A stretch of DNA of 64,000 nt from an uncultured Eubacteriales bacterium (lineage in GTDB: Bacteria; Bacillota; Clostridia; Oscillospirales; CAG-272). The stretch spans positions 48,284 through 112,283 of the forward strand of contig CAKSER010000002.1 in NCBI GenBank assembly GCA_934447715.1. The letters are read 5' to 3'. Below the pieces are notes generated by a model. The model saw nothing but the letters and a program-made list of their open reading frames with translations, was not told the DNA's origin and ran no database searches. Shown piece by piece: positions 34,074 to 43,265 of the stretch (positions within the stretch are counted from its first letter, which is position 1; every line of letters begins with the position of its first letter). Made by a program: the position numbers and the translations under genes.

Positions 34074-35260
34074 AGGAAATCGGCATCTTCGGAGGCACAT
34101 TTTCCCCCGTCCACTTAGGTCATGTCCATGCAGCCCATGCCTTTTATGATGAGCTCGGGCTTAACAGGCTGATAATCATCCCGTCGTTTTGCCATCCGTG
34201 CAAAAAAAAGCCGGAAGAATTTTCGGCAGAGGAGCGCTTTAGGATGCTTAACCTTGCCTTTAAGGACGACAGCCGGGATATTGTAATTTCCGATTATGAG
34301 ATAAAGCAGAATGACGTATGTTACACCGCAGACACTCTTTTGCACTTCAAAAAGGAGCTTGGGGATGAGGTTCATCTTAATCTTCTTGTCGGAGAGGATC
34401 TGATTTTAAGCATCGGCAGCTGGAGAAATGCAGAAAAGGTTTTTGAGCTTGCAAGGATAGTATATATTAAAAGAAAAAAGACCGACAGCCGGATTTCGAA
34501 GTCGGTTGCAGAGCTTAAGAAAAATTTCGGCGCCGATATCAAAGAGCTTGCGGCAGAGCCGTATGAAATCTCATCGACAGATATCAGAAATTCCGTGTAT
34601 GAATATGAAAAATATCTGCCGGACGGCGTAAAAGAATACATAAAAGCACAGAAAAGGGCAAAAATCATATCAAAGGTCAGGGAAACACTTTCGGAAAAGC
34701 GGCAGGAGCATGTTTTCTCCACCGAAAAGGAGGCGCTTAAGCTCGGAAAGCTTGCCGGGCTTGACGAAGTCGATCTTCACAGGCTGTCGACCGCTGCCCT
34801 GCTCCACGACATTACAAAGGAGCTCTCTAAAAAAGAGCATACAGAGCTGATGGACAGGCTTGGGGAAAGCTTCAATAAGGATTCGCTTAAAAACGAGAAT
34901 ACACTTCACGCGGAATCCGGTGCGTATTACGCAAGAGCGCTGTTTCCCTCGGATGTGGATGACAAGGTTTTTTCGGCAATCTTCAGGCACACGACAGGCT
35001 CAAAGGACATGAGCCTTCTTGACAAGATTCTTTATCTTGCCGACTTTACCGAGCCGACACGGGCAATTGAAACCTGCAAAAAGGAAAGAGAATATCTTTA
35101 CAGCCTCATCGACGGCGGTACAAAGATAAAAAAGGCTATCGATCTTTCGATAATTTTCTCACTCGAAAAAACAATTGCCTATGTCAAAGAAAAGGGCGGA
35201 TTCGTCCATCCGGCAAGCCTTGAGGCGTTAAAGCAGCTTAAAGGCAATACATATTCCTAA
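34070..35260 (+). CDS. nadD-yqeK: Fused nicotinate-nucleotide adenylyltransferase (NadD) and HD-domain hydrolase (YqeK)
   Basis: Residues 1-190 are NadD: GIFGGTFSPVHLGHV, the FxxxHPCKKK loop and ISSTDIRNSV before the C-terminal helix. It adenylylates NaMN in NAD synthesis. Residues about 200-396 are a YqeK-type HD domain: QEHVFSTEKEALKL, then AALLHDITKEL (metal HD), HAESGAYYA and DKILYLADFTEP. YqeK hydrolyses diadenosine tetraphosphate. The two are separate adjacent genes in Bacillus; here one frame without stop or frameshift joins them. ATGA overlap with rdgB supports the start. Confidence 0.94.
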   Translation: MKEIGIFGGTFSPVHLGHVHAAHAFYDELGLNRLIIIPSFCHPCKKKPEEFSAEERFRMLNLAFKDDSRDIVISDYEIKQNDVCYTADTLLHFKKELGDEVHLNLLVGEDLILSIGSWRNAEKVFELARIVYIKRKKTDSRISKSVAELKKNFGADIKELAAEPYEISSTDIRNSVYEYEKYLPDGVKEYIKAQKRAKIISKVRETLSEKRQEHVFSTEKEALKLGKLAGLDEVDLHRLSTAALLHDITKELSKKEHTELMDRLGESFNKDSLKNENTLHAESGAYYARALFPSDVDDKVFSAIFRHTTGSKDMSLLDKILYLADFTEPTRAIETCKKEREYLYSLIDGGTKIKKAIDLSIIFSLEKTIAYVKEKGGFVHPASLEALKQLKGNTYS

Positions 35261-35275
35261 AACCCGGAGGCTTAT

Positions 35276-36382
35276 ATGTCACAACCAAGGAAATTACCCT
35301 CTGTAATAATAATTTCTGTCTGCCTTGTGGCATTGATCGCCTGCACCTCGGTTATCGGATTGATCCTTAAGAGCCTTCTTATCCCACCAAACCAGAAAAG
35401 CGATTTTCTGCCGATAGCAGCCTCACCGGGAAACGAAGTAACCGAGAATCCCGAAATAGAACGCAAACCGGACTATTACAACATTCTGCTTTTAGGAACC
35501 GACAGCATCGGGATGAACACCGATACGATCATGCTTGTATCGATTGACGGGACGAAAAAAAAGATATCGATTCTTCAGCTTCCGAGAGACACATATATAG
35601 AATATGAAAATACCGGATGCAAGCTGAATTCTGTTTTCAAAAAGAAGCTTGAGCAGTCAGGCAGCGCAAAGGAATCGGTTGAGGGGCTTGCAAGGCTGCT
35701 TGAAAAAAGCCTGTGCATTCCGATTGACTACTGTGCCGTGATTGATCTTGCGGTTCTGCGCGAAACGGTAGATGCAATCGGCGGAGTGACTGTTGATATC
35801 CCTGCGGATATGTATTATGTCGACAATAAGCAAGGGCTTAAAATCGATCTTAAGGCAGGAGTGTCCACACTTAACGGGGATCAGGCGGAGCAGTTTATCC
35901 GCTACAGATCCGGATATCTTCAGGCGGACATCGGCAGGATGGATGCGCAGAAGCTGTTTCTTTCCGCTCTTATAAGAAAGGTAAAAACAGAGTTTACCCT
36001 TTCGCAGATCACAGCGGTGGTCAGAACCGCAATAAAAAACATAAACACGACAATTCCGGTATCGGATGCAATCTATCTTGCCTCAAAGATATACGAAAGC
36101 ATCGGCGAATCCGATATAACAATGAAAACCCTTCAGGGCGGAGCCTACAAGAACGGAATGTACTATATCATGTACCGGTCCGCCGCATATGAAACGGTAA
36201 ACACCTATTTCAATGCATACAGCACCGACATCCCGGAAGACGCATTTGACAGCGAGCTTATTTTCACGGATAACGATGATTCGGTTATAAAAGAGCTGTA
36301 TTACGCAAAAGATGCGGCCTCGGACGGTAAAACGGCAGAGGATATAAATGATAACGGGATCTATATTCCAATGCTGAAATAA
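35276..36382 (+). CDS. LytR-CpsA-Psr (LCP) family protein
   Basis: LCP enzymes attach teichoic acids or other glycopolymers from lipid carriers to peptidoglycan. The 368-residue protein has one N-terminal transmembrane helix (about 8-34) and the extracellular LCP domain: NILLLGTDS, NTDTIMLVSID, ILQLPRDTYIEY, LNSVF, IGGVTVDIP and a conserved Arg cluster (FIRYRSGYLQADIGRMDAQ). The C-terminal 80 residues are variable. GGAGG precedes the ATG. The position between yqeK and rsfS is common in clostridia. Confidence 0.93.
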   Translation: MSQPRKLPSVIIISVCLVALIACTSVIGLILKSLLIPPNQKSDFLPIAASPGNEVTENPEIERKPDYYNILLLGTDSIGMNTDTIMLVSIDGTKKKISILQLPRDTYIEYENTGCKLNSVFKKKLEQSGSAKESVEGLARLLEKSLCIPIDYCAVIDLAVLRETVDAIGGVTVDIPADMYYVDNKQGLKIDLKAGVSTLNGDQAEQFIRYRSGYLQADIGRMDAQKLFLSALIRKVKTEFTLSQITAVVRTAIKNINTTIPVSDAIYLASKIYESIGESDITMKTLQGGAYKNGMYYIMYRSAAYETVNTYFNAYSTDIPEDAFDSELIFTDNDDSVIKELYYAKDAASDGKTAEDINDNGIYIPMLK

Positions 36383-36386
36383 TGCG

Positions 36387-36438
36387 AATAATGCGGTTAT
36401 AATTTAGCAAAAAATCAAAATGCTGTGCGCCGCATATT
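36387..36438 (+). repeat. 52-nt repeated element, copy 2 (upstream of rsfS)
   Basis: It has the same 11-nt left end and 14-nt right end as the copy at 28759-28810, with the same total length and a diverged centre. A TATAAT at 36398-36403 lies inside it and could be a -10 box. No clear -35 was found. Confidence 0.6.
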
Positions 36439-36520
36439 ACAGCTTCCGAAAATAAAGTCTTGAATTAATCTATTATATAAAAACTAAGAAACCGGTCAGA
36501 ACCGGGAAAGGAAACAAAAG

Positions 36521-36901
36521 ATGGCAGAAAACAAGACCCTGGGGCCGAAAGAACTGGCAGAAAAGATCATAAAGATCCTCGACGAAAAAAAGGCAGGAGA
36601 CATCAAGCTGCTTTATGTCCATGATAAAACGGTAATTGCCGATTACTTTGTGCTATGCACCGGCAACTCGAACACACAGATCAGATCTCTCTGCTCGGAG
36701 GTCGAATTCAGAATAAAGGAATCCGACAAGCTCGAGCCGGAGCGCAAGGACGGAATCGATGAGTCAAAGTGGATGATCCTTGACTATGCAAGTGTTATCG
36801 TTCACGTTTTCACACCGGATATGAGATCATTTTACAATCTCGAAAAGCTTTGGGCAGACGCGGAGCTCATTGATATTTCCGCGCTTGTCACAGCCGACTG
36901 A
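36521..36901 (+). CDS. rsfS: Ribosome silencing factor RsfS
   Basis: RsfS binds L14 and blocks subunit joining when nutrients are low. The 126-residue protein has the DUF143 blocks DIKLLYVHDKTVIADYFVLCTGNSNTQI (in pieces), DGIDESKWMILDYASVIVHVF and FYNLEKLW. It lies after nadD-yqeK and LCP, as in relatives, and 36 nt before leuS. Confidence 0.96.
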   Translation: MAENKTLGPKELAEKIIKILDEKKAGDIKLLYVHDKTVIADYFVLCTGNSNTQIRSLCSEVEFRIKESDKLEPERKDGIDESKWMILDYASVIVHVFTPDMRSFYNLEKLWADAELIDISALVTAD

Positions 36902-36936
36902 CGCAGTATTATTCTTTCGAAAGGAACCTGATAATA

Positions 36937-39339
36937 ATGAGATACGAACCGAAAACCACCGACAAAAAATGGCAGGACAGATGGGAAAAGGAGCACGCCT
37001 TTGAAGCAAAGGAGGATTACTCTCTTCCGAAATTCTACGGACTTGTTGAATTTCCGTATCCGTCCGGAGCCGGTCTTCATGTCGGACACATAAAGGCATA
37101 CATAAGCATGGAGGTGCTTGCAAGAAAGCGCCGTATGCAGGGCTATAATGTCCTCTTCCCGATCGGCTTTGATGCCTTCGGACTCAATACCGAAAACTAT
37201 GCAATCAAGACCAAAACACATCCGAGAATCGTAACCGATAAGAATATTGCCAACTTCACAAAGCAGATGAAGTCGGTCGGATACTCCTTTGACTGGTCAA
37301 GAGTAATCGATACAACCGATCCGGATTACTACAAGTGGACACAGTGGATATTCCTCAAAATGTTCGAAAACGGACTCGTTTTCAGAGACAAAACACTTGT
37401 AAACTACTGCCCCTCCTGCAAGGTCGTCCTTTCCAACGAGGATTCGCAGGGCGGAAAATGCGACATCTGCGGCTCGGAGGTCGTTCAGAAATCCAAGGAG
37501 GTTTGGTATCTCCGCATAACCGAATACGCGGACAAGCTGCTTTCCGGACTTGATCTTGTCGATTACCCGGCAAACATCAAGCAGCAGCAGGTAAATTGGA
37601 TCGGAAAGTCCACCGGCGCCTTTGTCAACTTCGGCATTAAGGATACCGACGACAAGCTCCGCATCTATACCACAAGACCGGATACGCTTTTCGGAGTAAC
37701 CTTCATGGTAATTGCGCCAGAGCATCCGATAATCGACAAGTATGCCGATAAAATCTCCAACATGGATGCAGTAAAGGAATACAGAAGCCAGTGCGCGAAG
37801 AAGACCGAATTTGAACGAACCCAACTTGTAAAGGACAAGACCGGTGTCAAGATAGAAGGACTTACCGCCGTCAATCCCCTCTCCGGAAAGGAAATCCCGG
37901 TTTTCATTGCAGACTATGTAATGATGGGCTACGGAACCGGAGCAATCATGGCGGTTCCTGCGCACGATGAGCGCGACTATGCGTTTGCAAAGAAGTTCGG
38001 AATCGATATAATCGAAGTCATTAAGGGCGGAGACATCGAAAAGGAAGCCTATACAGGCGACGGAGAAATGATCAACTCCGACTTCCTTAACGGATATACA
38101 AACAAGAAGGATTCCATAAAGAAGGCAATTGAGGTTATCACCGAAAGAGGAATCGGCGAGGGCGGAACGACCTTTAAGATGAAGGACTGGGCGTTCAACC
38201 GTCAGAGATACTGGGGCGAGCCTATACCGATTGTTCACTGCCCGAAATGCGGAATGGTTCCGGTACCCTATAATGAGCTGCCGCTGCGTCTGCCGGATGT
38301 AGAAAACTTTGAGCCGGGCGAGGGCGGAGAAAGCCCTCTTGCCAAGGTCGAATCCTTTGTAAACTGCTCCTGCCCGAAGTGCGGCGGTGCAGCAAAAAGA
38401 GAGACAGATACGATGCCGCAGTGGGCTGGAAGCTCGTGGTACTTCTTAAGATACTGCGACCCGAAGAACGACAGTGCCTTTGCAGGCATGGAGGCGCTTA
38501 AATATTGGATGCCGGTAGACTGGTACAACGGAGGAATGGAGCATGTTACAAGACACATGATCTATTCGCGCTTCTGGTACCGCTTCCTTTACGACCTCGG
38601 AGAGGTTCCCTATATCGAGCCGTATATGAAGCGCTCGGCAGTAGGTCTTGTCCTCGGACCCGACGGGCAGAAAATGTCAAAATCAAAAGGAAACGTAATC
38701 GATCCGCTTGAGGTATCAAATGTATACGGCGCAGATACGCTCCGCACATATGTATGCTTCATGGGCGAATACGGATCTGCTTCCCCGTGGGACGACAAGG
38801 GCGTCAAGGGTGCAAGAAGATTCCTTGACAGGGTTGCAGGCCTTACCGATCTTGTAAAGGGCACAGGCGAGACACCCGAGCTTGCATCCGCCTTCCACAA
38901 GACTATCAAAAAGGTTTCCTCCGACATTGAGGAGCTGAAATTCAACACCGCAATTGCCTCCATGATGTCTCTTATCAACGAGATATACGATCACGGCTCG
39001 CTTACAAAGGACGAGCTTGAGACACTTCTTAAGCTTCTCTGCCCGTTCGCTCCGCATCTGTGCGAGGAGGTTCATGAGGCACTCGGCGGAAAGGATCTTC
39101 TTTCACTTGAAAAATGGCCGGAATATGATGAAAGTAAGACGGTCGATTCGACAATAGAAATTGCAGTCCAGGTTCTCGGCAAGCTGAGAGGAACGATTAA
39201 AATCTCAGCCGACGCAGACAAGGATGCAGTCCTTGAGGCGGTAAAGGCCGACGAAAAGATCAAAACCTATATCGACGGAAAAACAATCGTAAAGGAAATC
39301 TATGTTCCCGGCAAGCTGGTTAACTTTGTTGTAAAATAA
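36937..39339 (+). CDS. leuS: Leucyl-tRNA synthetase
   Basis: The 800-residue class I synthetase has the HIGH-type motif HVGH (about 48-51) within PYPSGAGLHVGHIKAY, an editing domain (TTRPDTLFGVTFMVIAPEH, YGTGAIMAVPAHDERD), the zinc-binding CPSCKVVLSNE and CDICG pairs, and KMSKSKGNVIDP. The C-terminal anticodon domain ends in VKEIYVPGKLVNFVVK. Length is normal for bacterial LeuS. A perfect bidirectional terminator follows. Confidence 0.98.
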   Translation: MRYEPKTTDKKWQDRWEKEHAFEAKEDYSLPKFYGLVEFPYPSGAGLHVGHIKAYISMEVLARKRRMQGYNVLFPIGFDAFGLNTENYAIKTKTHPRIVTDKNIANFTKQMKSVGYSFDWSRVIDTTDPDYYKWTQWIFLKMFENGLVFRDKTLVNYCPSCKVVLSNEDSQGGKCDICGSEVVQKSKEVWYLRITEYADKLLSGLDLVDYPANIKQQQVNWIGKSTGAFVNFGIKDTDDKLRIYTTRPDTLFGVTFMVIAPEHPIIDKYADKISNMDAVKEYRSQCAKKTEFERTQLVKDKTGVKIEGLTAVNPLSGKEIPVFIADYVMMGYGTGAIMAVPAHDERDYAFAKKFGIDIIEVIKGGDIEKEAYTGDGEMINSDFLNGYTNKKDSIKKAIEVITERGIGEGGTTFKMKDWAFNRQRYWGEPIPIVHCPKCGMVPVPYNELPLRLPDVENFEPGEGGESPLAKVESFVNCSCPKCGGAAKRETDTMPQWAGSSWYFLRYCDPKNDSAFAGMEALKYWMPVDWYNGGMEHVTRHMIYSRFWYRFLYDLGEVPYIEPYMKRSAVGLVLGPDGQKMSKSKGNVIDPLEVSNVYGADTLRTYVCFMGEYGSASPWDDKGVKGARRFLDRVAGLTDLVKGTGETPELASAFHKTIKKVSSDIEELKFNTAIASMMSLINEIYDHGSLTKDELETLLKLLCPFAPHLCEEVHEALGGKDLLSLEKWPEYDESKTVDSTIEIAVQVLGKLRGTIKISADADKDAVLEAVKADEKIKTYIDGKTIVKEIYVPGKLVNFVVK

Positions 39340-39399
39340 AACCGCATCAAAGCCGCCGCTGCTTCCGGATCACAGAGCTTATACAGAATTGAGCACACA

Positions 39400-39432
39400 A
39401 AAACACCATAGGTCTTTGACCTATGGTGTTTT
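39400..39432. terminator. Bidirectional terminator between leuS and the CNNM genes
   Basis: Arms of 15 bp match perfectly (39400-39414 with 39418-39432) around a 3-nt loop, starting with AAAA and ending with TTTT. Confidence 0.9.
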
Positions 39433-39466
39433 AATATTTGTTTTAATATGTCCTTTAAACAGGCAA

Positions 39467-40786
39467 TCACTTTGCCGACTGTACGTCCTCGCTGTCCTCG
39501 TCCTTTTCGCCGACAATAACCGAAAGAGTCGTGATTCTCATGTCCTCCATCTTTGTAACAACAACATAAATGTTTTTATAATTAAAGTTGTCACCCTCAG
39601 AAGGAAGCCCGTCGAGCATTTCGATCGCCCATCCGCCGACCGTGGTATATTCGGATTCGAAATCGTCGTCCTCAAGGCCCAAAAGCTCGAAAAAGTCATC
39701 GATATTCATGTCGCCGCTGACATCATATGTGTTTTCGCCGGTTTTGATGTAGTCCGGCTCGATTTCATCGCTTTCGTCCCAGATATCGCCGACAATCTCC
39801 TCGAGAATGTCCTCCATAGTCACGATTCCGAGAGTTCCGCCGAATTCATCGATTACAATCGCAATATGATTCTTGTTGTCCCTCATTTTTGCAAGAGCCG
39901 CAGGCAGCTTTACTGTCTTGTGAAGGAAGAACGGCTTGATCAGAATCGGACGCAGGTCGAAGCTCTGATCGTCAACGAATTTCTTATAAAAGTGATTCAG
40001 ATACAGTATCCCGATTATATTGTCGATCGAATCCTCATAGACCGGAATTCGTGAGAATCTCGAGTTTGTTATCGTTTCAAGAATCTTTTCCCTGTCGCTG
40101 TTTATGTCGATCGAAACCATATCGATTCTGGGTGTAAGTACCTCCTGGACGGTGATGTCCGAAAAGTCGAGTGCCGACTGGAGAAGATCGCTCTTTTCCT
40201 CGTCGATAACTCCCTCCTCCTCGACCGTTTCTATAATAGAGGAAAGCTCCTCCTCGGTAACGGTCGGCTCGTCGTCCGGCTCATCCTTGCCCCAGATCAG
40301 GCGCAGAAGCTTGATGAAAAGCGTAACGATAAGCACCACCGGGGAAAGAATTATTGTGACTATTCTTAACGGATATGCAAGCAGTACAACAAGTGCGTCT
40401 GCGTGGCTTTTTGCAATGACTTTCGGAACAATCTCCGAAAAGATCAGCATTATAAGTGTAATAACAATTGTGGCAACAACAGATCCGACAGCGTCGCTCT
40501 GTGCCTCCGGCATGCCGCTGTTCTTCATTATCTGAACAACAATAAGCGTTGCAACCGATGAAGCCACCGTGTTTGTGATATTGTTGCCGATAAGCAGCGC
40601 GGAAAGAGAATTCGTAAACTTCTCGCTGATCGAAAGACCGAGCTTTGCAGAGCGCTTCCCGGTTTCCTCCGCCTGCTTTTTCACTCTCATTTTGTTGCAG
40701 GCGCTGTATGCCATTTCCGTACCGGAGAAAAACGCGGAAAGGACAAGCATGAGCAGGATAATTAAATACGGAGTTATTCCGGTCAT
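39467..40786 (-). CDS. CNNM/CorC-family membrane protein (DUF21-CBS-CorC_HlyC), second of a pair
   Basis: The 439-residue protein starts with a DUF21 transmembrane domain (SAFFSGTEMAYSACNKMRVK, four helices to about residue 150). It continues with a CBS-pair (VLTPRIDMVSID, FSRIPVYEDSIDNIIGILY, and IAIVIDEFGGTLGIVTMEDILEEIVGDIWDE) and ends in a CorC_HlyC domain. Relatives take part in Mg2+ or other divalent-cation export and are often mislabelled hemolysins. Its start overlaps the stop of the upstream paralogue by 4 nt. Confidence 0.92.
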   Translation of the reverse strand: MTGITPYLIILLMLVLSAFFSGTEMAYSACNKMRVKKQAEETGKRSAKLGLSISEKFTNSLSALLIGNNITNTVASSVATLIVVQIMKNSGMPEAQSDAVGSVVATIVITLIMLIFSEIVPKVIAKSHADALVVLLAYPLRIVTIILSPVVLIVTLFIKLLRLIWGKDEPDDEPTVTEEELSSIIETVEEEGVIDEEKSDLLQSALDFSDITVQEVLTPRIDMVSIDINSDREKILETITNSRFSRIPVYEDSIDNIIGILYLNHFYKKFVDDQSFDLRPILIKPFFLHKTVKLPAALAKMRDNKNHIAIVIDEFGGTLGIVTMEDILEEIVGDIWDESDEIEPDYIKTGENTYDVSGDMNIDDFFELLGLEDDDFESEYTTVGGWAIEMLDGLPSEGDNFNYKNIYVVVTKMEDMRITTLSVIVGEKDEDSEDVQSAK

Positions 40787-42270
40787 TTTCTGTCACCCTC
40801 CTCTTTTCTGTCGGAAACGGGTTCGAGAATAAGTACCGACTCCTTTTCGTCCTCCGGCTCATCCTTTGAGCCGTCCTTTTCCTGCTCCTCGTCATCGGAT
40901 TTGTCGGAGCGCTCTGCCTTTTCCGCAAGAGCCTTTGCAATTGCCTTTGCTTTCTCCTCCTCATCCTCCTCGATGAGCTTCTTTTCCTCGATAATTTCCT
41001 CGTCTGTCATATATTTGATTATGACATCGGATATTCTGTTGTCCTCAACCTCATCTGCGGTAATCGTCAGATTTCCGACCGAGATTTCCTCTCCCTCATC
41101 CGGCACGCCTCCGAAGCTGCTGATAACCCATACGGCAATCGGCTTTGAAAGCATCGTATCCGGAATAAGCGATTTGTCAATCCTGCAACCGATCTTTGAA
41201 AGAGCCTCGCCGACGGTCATTTTTGCACTGACCTTAAAGCGGTTCCCTCCGAGCTTGACAAAGTTGTCGTCAACAACGTCGTCCTCGTCCCAGATTTCGC
41301 CGACAAGCTCCTCAAGGAAGTCCTCGATCGTTACAACGCCGAGCGTCCTGTTCTCGTCGTCCCTTACAATCGCAAGGTACGCCGCACCCTTTCTCATTTC
41401 CTCTAAAACATCGTCAATCTTGGCATTTTTAAAGACATATGCCGGGTTTACGAGCAGGCTGCGCAGATCTTCTATTTTTCCGTTATTTGCGACATATTCC
41501 TTTAAAAATATTCTGATCGGAAGAATTCCCACGATATCGTCAAGGCTGCCGTTTATAACCGGAAGTCTCGAATGCCTGCTCGTTTTGATAAATTCAAGCA
41601 TTTTTTCGGTCGAATCCGAAATATCGATTGCCTCGATATCCTCTCTTCTCGTCATTACCTCTCCGATTCGGGTATCCGAAAACTCAAGAGCGCTCTTGAA
41701 AAGGTCTGTCTGCTCCTCATCCATGACCCCTTCCTCTTCCGCCGTATCGATTATGTCATAAAGCTCGTCTTCGGTAATCGATGGAACCTCTTTTACGCCG
41801 AAAAGACGTGAAAATGCAGCAGAAATAGAGGTAAACAGAATATTGAGCGGCTTAAACAGCTTCATCAGAAAGCGAAGCAGGCCGGAGCACTTGAGTGCCA
41901 TCGTGTTATATCTGTCGCCTGCAAATGCCTTCGGAATCATATCGCTGAACATAAAAATGACAACAGCAACCGCAAGTGTTCCCCAAAGCTCGGAATTTCC
42001 GGGCGTGCCGGAAAGCCTTGCAATTATGAGTGTAGCAACAGATGCAGCCGCGTTGTTTGCAATATTATTGCCGATAAGCACTGTAGAAAGTGCATCAACA
42101 AAATTATTTGAGATGTACATTGCGTTTTTCGCACGTTTATCTCCGTCGTCCGCCTTGCTCTTGATACGAATCTTGTTCATCTGCGCAAAGCTGCTTTCGG
42201 AGCACGAAAAATACGCTCCCCAAGCTATAAAAAATATAAAAAGCAGTAGCAGGGGTATACAACCGTCCAT
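40783..42270 (-). CDS. CNNM/CorC-family membrane protein (DUF21-CBS-CorC_HlyC), first of a pair
   Basis: A 495-residue paralogue of the next gene with the same order: DUF21 membrane domain (YFSCSESSFAQMNKIRIK), CBS pair (VMTRREDIEAIDIS, SRLPVINGSLDDIVGILP, LGVVTIEDFLEELVGEIWDE) and CorC_HlyC domain. It adds about 75 residues of Glu/Lys/Asp-rich low-complexity tail. AAGGAG lies upstream of the ATG at a rather long distance (13 nt). The pair is preceded by a strong promoter enclosed in an inverted repeat and by a structured leader. Confidence 0.92.
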   Translation of the reverse strand: MDGCIPLLLLFIFFIAWGAYFSCSESSFAQMNKIRIKSKADDGDKRAKNAMYISNNFVDALSTVLIGNNIANNAAASVATLIIARLSGTPGNSELWGTLAVAVVIFMFSDMIPKAFAGDRYNTMALKCSGLLRFLMKLFKPLNILFTSISAAFSRLFGVKEVPSITEDELYDIIDTAEEEGVMDEEQTDLFKSALEFSDTRIGEVMTRREDIEAIDISDSTEKMLEFIKTSRHSRLPVINGSLDDIVGILPIRIFLKEYVANNGKIEDLRSLLVNPAYVFKNAKIDDVLEEMRKGAAYLAIVRDDENRTLGVVTIEDFLEELVGEIWDEDDVVDDNFVKLGGNRFKVSAKMTVGEALSKIGCRIDKSLIPDTMLSKPIAVWVISSFGGVPDEGEEISVGNLTITADEVEDNRISDVIIKYMTDEEIIEEKKLIEEDEEEKAKAIAKALAEKAERSDKSDDEEQEKDGSKDEPEDEKESVLILEPVSDRKEEGDRK

Positions 42271-42427
42271 TAAGACTTACCAACTCCTTCCATGGTCTAA
42301 AACGGTTAAGGCACGGGGCATTTTACCCCTTTATTGTCCGGCGCAGACTGTTAATTTTTTTCTGCTGTGGGGACAATAAGCCTGAAAGCTAATAAATACA
42401 ATAAAATATGCATTCGCATACGGCAAA
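42271..42427 (-). promoter_or_regulatory. Structured leader of the CNNM pair (unassigned candidate RNA element)
   Basis: In the minus-strand RNA, TATTGTCC (42371-42378) pairs with GGACAATA (42332-42339), enclosing the stem GCAGA/TCTGC (42361-42365 with 42343-42347). Two bases later GGGG (42326-42329) pairs with CCCC (42315-42318). The order P1(P2)-P3 in about 65 nt, in a 150-nt leader, looks designed. It does not match the M-box or Mn2+ (yybP-ykoY) consensus that I know. Confidence 0.4.
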
Positions 42428-42452
42428 AGTATACAAATTTTTTTGCCGTATG
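42417..42452. promoter_or_regulatory. 12-bp inverted repeat enclosing the CNNM promoter
   Basis: CATACGGCAAAA (42417-42428) and TTTTGCCGTATG (42441-42452) match perfectly with a 12-nt spacer. The arms cover the -10 region and the edge of the -35 box, a position fit for a repressor operator. Confidence 0.65.
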
Positions 42453-42456
42453 TCAA
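42428..42456 (-). promoter_or_regulatory. Strong sigma-A promoter for the CNNM pair
   Basis: Perfect TTGACA (42451-42456) and TATACT (42428-42433) on the minus strand, 17 nt apart. Confidence 0.85.
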
Positions 42457-42471
42457 TGCCTTTAAAAAAAT

Positions 42472-43188
42472 TTATTTATGGATTTTCTTGATTCTCGTAA
42501 CATCCTTTATCATCCTCAGTGCATCCTTTACCGGATTGACCTTGGATTCGCTGTTACGGTTATTGATTATCTTGACCGGATATTCCATCACCTTGATTTT
42601 GTACTTGTCTGCAAGAATCAGCATTTCAAGGTCAAAAGCAAAGCTGTTGATTTTACATTCGGAGAATATCCTGTGCGCAGCCGTCCTTCTTAAGCATTTA
42701 ATTCCGCACTGCGAATCGCTGTAGCTGAATCCTGCAAGAAGCCCGATGACCTTTATATAGGTTTTCGACATCAGCTTGCGCAGAGCGTTGTAGCCCTCAT
42801 ATCCGTCCTTTGAAAGATTTCTCGAGCCGATCAGTATCTCCGCATCGCTTTTTTCAAGCGCCTTATATACATTATATATAGTATCAAGCCCGAAGGCAAG
42901 ATCGCAGTCGGTGTAAACGATCAGATCTCCGTCGGCTTTAAGCACGCCCTCCCTTACTGCAGAGCCCTTGCCGCGATTGTCATCGTATCTTGTAACTCTG
43001 ACATTCGGCAGAGCAAGCTCCTTTACAAGTCCGGCGCAGTTGTCGGTACTTCCGTCATCCGAAAATACTATCTCATAATCCTCCTGCGGCATTTTCGAAT
43101 TAAGGAATTCGGTAAGCGCCCTTGCGGTATCGGTTACAATCTTTGCCTCGTTGTACATTGGAATTACAACAGATAGTTTGTGACTCAT
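42472..43188 (-). CDS. Family 2 glycosyltransferase (dolichyl-/polyprenyl-phosphate glucosyltransferase-like)
   Basis: The 238-residue GT2 enzyme has LSVVIPMYNEAK at the start, FSDDGSTDN, the DXD-type TDCDLAFG, GSRNLSKDGY and DSQCGIKCLRR. This matches the polyprenyl-phosphate sugar transferases that load one sugar onto undecaprenyl phosphate for cell-surface glycans. There is no C-terminal membrane domain. It is expressed on its own between the sortase and the CNNM pair. Confidence 0.88.
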   Translation of the reverse strand: MSHKLSVVIPMYNEAKIVTDTARALTEFLNSKMPQEDYEIVFSDDGSTDNCAGLVKELALPNVRVTRYDDNRGKGSAVREGVLKADGDLIVYTDCDLAFGLDTIYNVYKALEKSDAEILIGSRNLSKDGYEGYNALRKLMSKTYIKVIGLLAGFSYSDSQCGIKCLRRTAAHRIFSECKINSFAFDLEMLILADKYKIKVMEYPVKIINNRNSESKVNPVKDALRMIKDVTRIKKIHK

Positions 43189-43265
43189 TTTTTCAGTCCT
43201 TCATTTTTCTTTATTGTCTTTTCATGACGGATCATTTCAGATCATTAAGATCATATCAAGCCGTT

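Noticed and set aside
37297..38238. A 313-codon open frame on the minus strand inside leuS
   Set aside because: It is a shadow of leuS, which is unmistakable on the plus strand; no ribosome site or family match.
42271..42427. Known Mg2+ (M-box) or Mn2+ (yybP-ykoY) riboswitch for the CNNM pair
   Set aside because: I could not find the conserved core sequences of either class; the leader is therefore reported as unassigned.
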